Of a DNA stretch of 32,726 nucleotides, positions 32,593-32,726 are shown piece after piece. A program made the position numbers and the translations under genes. The first letter of the stretch is position 1. Each line of letters opens with the position of its first letter. This DNA comes from an uncultured Bacteroidota bacterium. Its GTDB lineage: Bacteria; Bacteroidota; Bacteroidia; Bacteroidales; VadinHA17. The notes under the pieces were generated by a model. The model ran no database searches, was not told the origin of the DNA, and saw nothing but the letters and a program-made list of their open reading frames with translations. The DNA is taken from NCBI GenBank assembly GCA_903844815.1, contig CAIMVD010000351.1, positions 1 to 32,726 on the forward strand. Direction: 5' to 3'.

Positions 32593-32726
32593 CTGTCTCT
32601 AAAGTCATGTTTTTTTAAACTTTCACATCGTTTTTTTGGTTGTCCATCATTGATAGTTTGAAAAAGGTTTCAAAAATGCATTTTCATTGCTGTAAGCACG
32701 TGACAACCCTGTTAATAACTGCCAAA
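32590..32726. mobile_element. Probable insertion sequence end
   Basis: The coding character of the flippase ends abruptly at GTGTCTGTCTCTAAAGTC (32590-32607). That resembles the termini of Bacteroidetes DDE insertion sequences, which end in variants of (T)GACTTT(A/T)GAGACAGAC. The rest of the window is non-homologous, with poly-T tracts. No transposase can be identified in the 120 bases available, and the exact boundary and IS family are not determined. Confidence 0.45.

Overview
The window looks like a Bacteroidota chromosome, probably of an anaerobic Bacteroidales/Marinilabiliales-type organism. Several starts lie just downstream of the Bacteroidetes -7 box TAnnTTTG, and Shine-Dalgarno sites are mostly absent. 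Protein families fit too: a PIF1-like helicase with a C-terminal HTH, a twin-arginine Gfo/Idh/MocA oxidoreductase, a MarR/P-type ATPase pair and a Bacteroidetes-type recombinase arm domain. Genus-level placement is not possible from the sequence alone.

Layout. (1) 1-116 is the 3' end (domains V and VI) of a group II intron. It abuts a DEAD-box RNA helicase and a small VF530-type protein. (2) 1607-7370, minus strand: a large PIF1-like helicase, a methyltransferase, a twin-arginine [FeFe]-hydrogenase gene broken by an internal deletion, a zf-TFIIB protein and a predicted outer-membrane barrel. (3) 7569-11446 is a compact ion-transport locus: a MarR regulator with a clear operator over its promoter, then a P2-like cation ATPase. 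On both sides lie ~100-residue secreted peptides that share a WQPP C-terminal tail. (4) 11556-14213, plus strand: a membrane protein, a PQQ-propeller protein, a GyrI-like ligand-binding protein and a TerB-like protein. (5) 14351-19462, minus strand: an oxidoreductase coupled to a 48-codon reading frame, a soluble PAS histidine kinase with a tandem-repeat coiled coil, and a secreted six-hairpin-type protein ending in a 10-C tract.

(6) 19668-32726 is an accessory region. It has a two-gene HipBA module and a three-gene HipB-HipS-HipT module on either side of an AI-2E-type transporter. A DUF255/thioredoxin-fold protein, gene remnants, a solitary Fic protein with repeated TATGCA elements around it, and a truncated tyrosine-recombinase arm domain follow. 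Then come three small unrecognised genes, a decayed tandem duplication of part of that block, a 30-bp palindrome, and a polysaccharide flippase gene cut off by what looks like an IS end.

Both Hip modules show dyads at or near their promoters, which fits autoregulation by the HipB proteins. I do not see a wholly new multi-gene system. The best candidates for undescribed biology are the WQPP-tailed peptides around the MarR/ATPase genes, the duplicated block at 30237-31600, and the repeat-flanked Fic gene.
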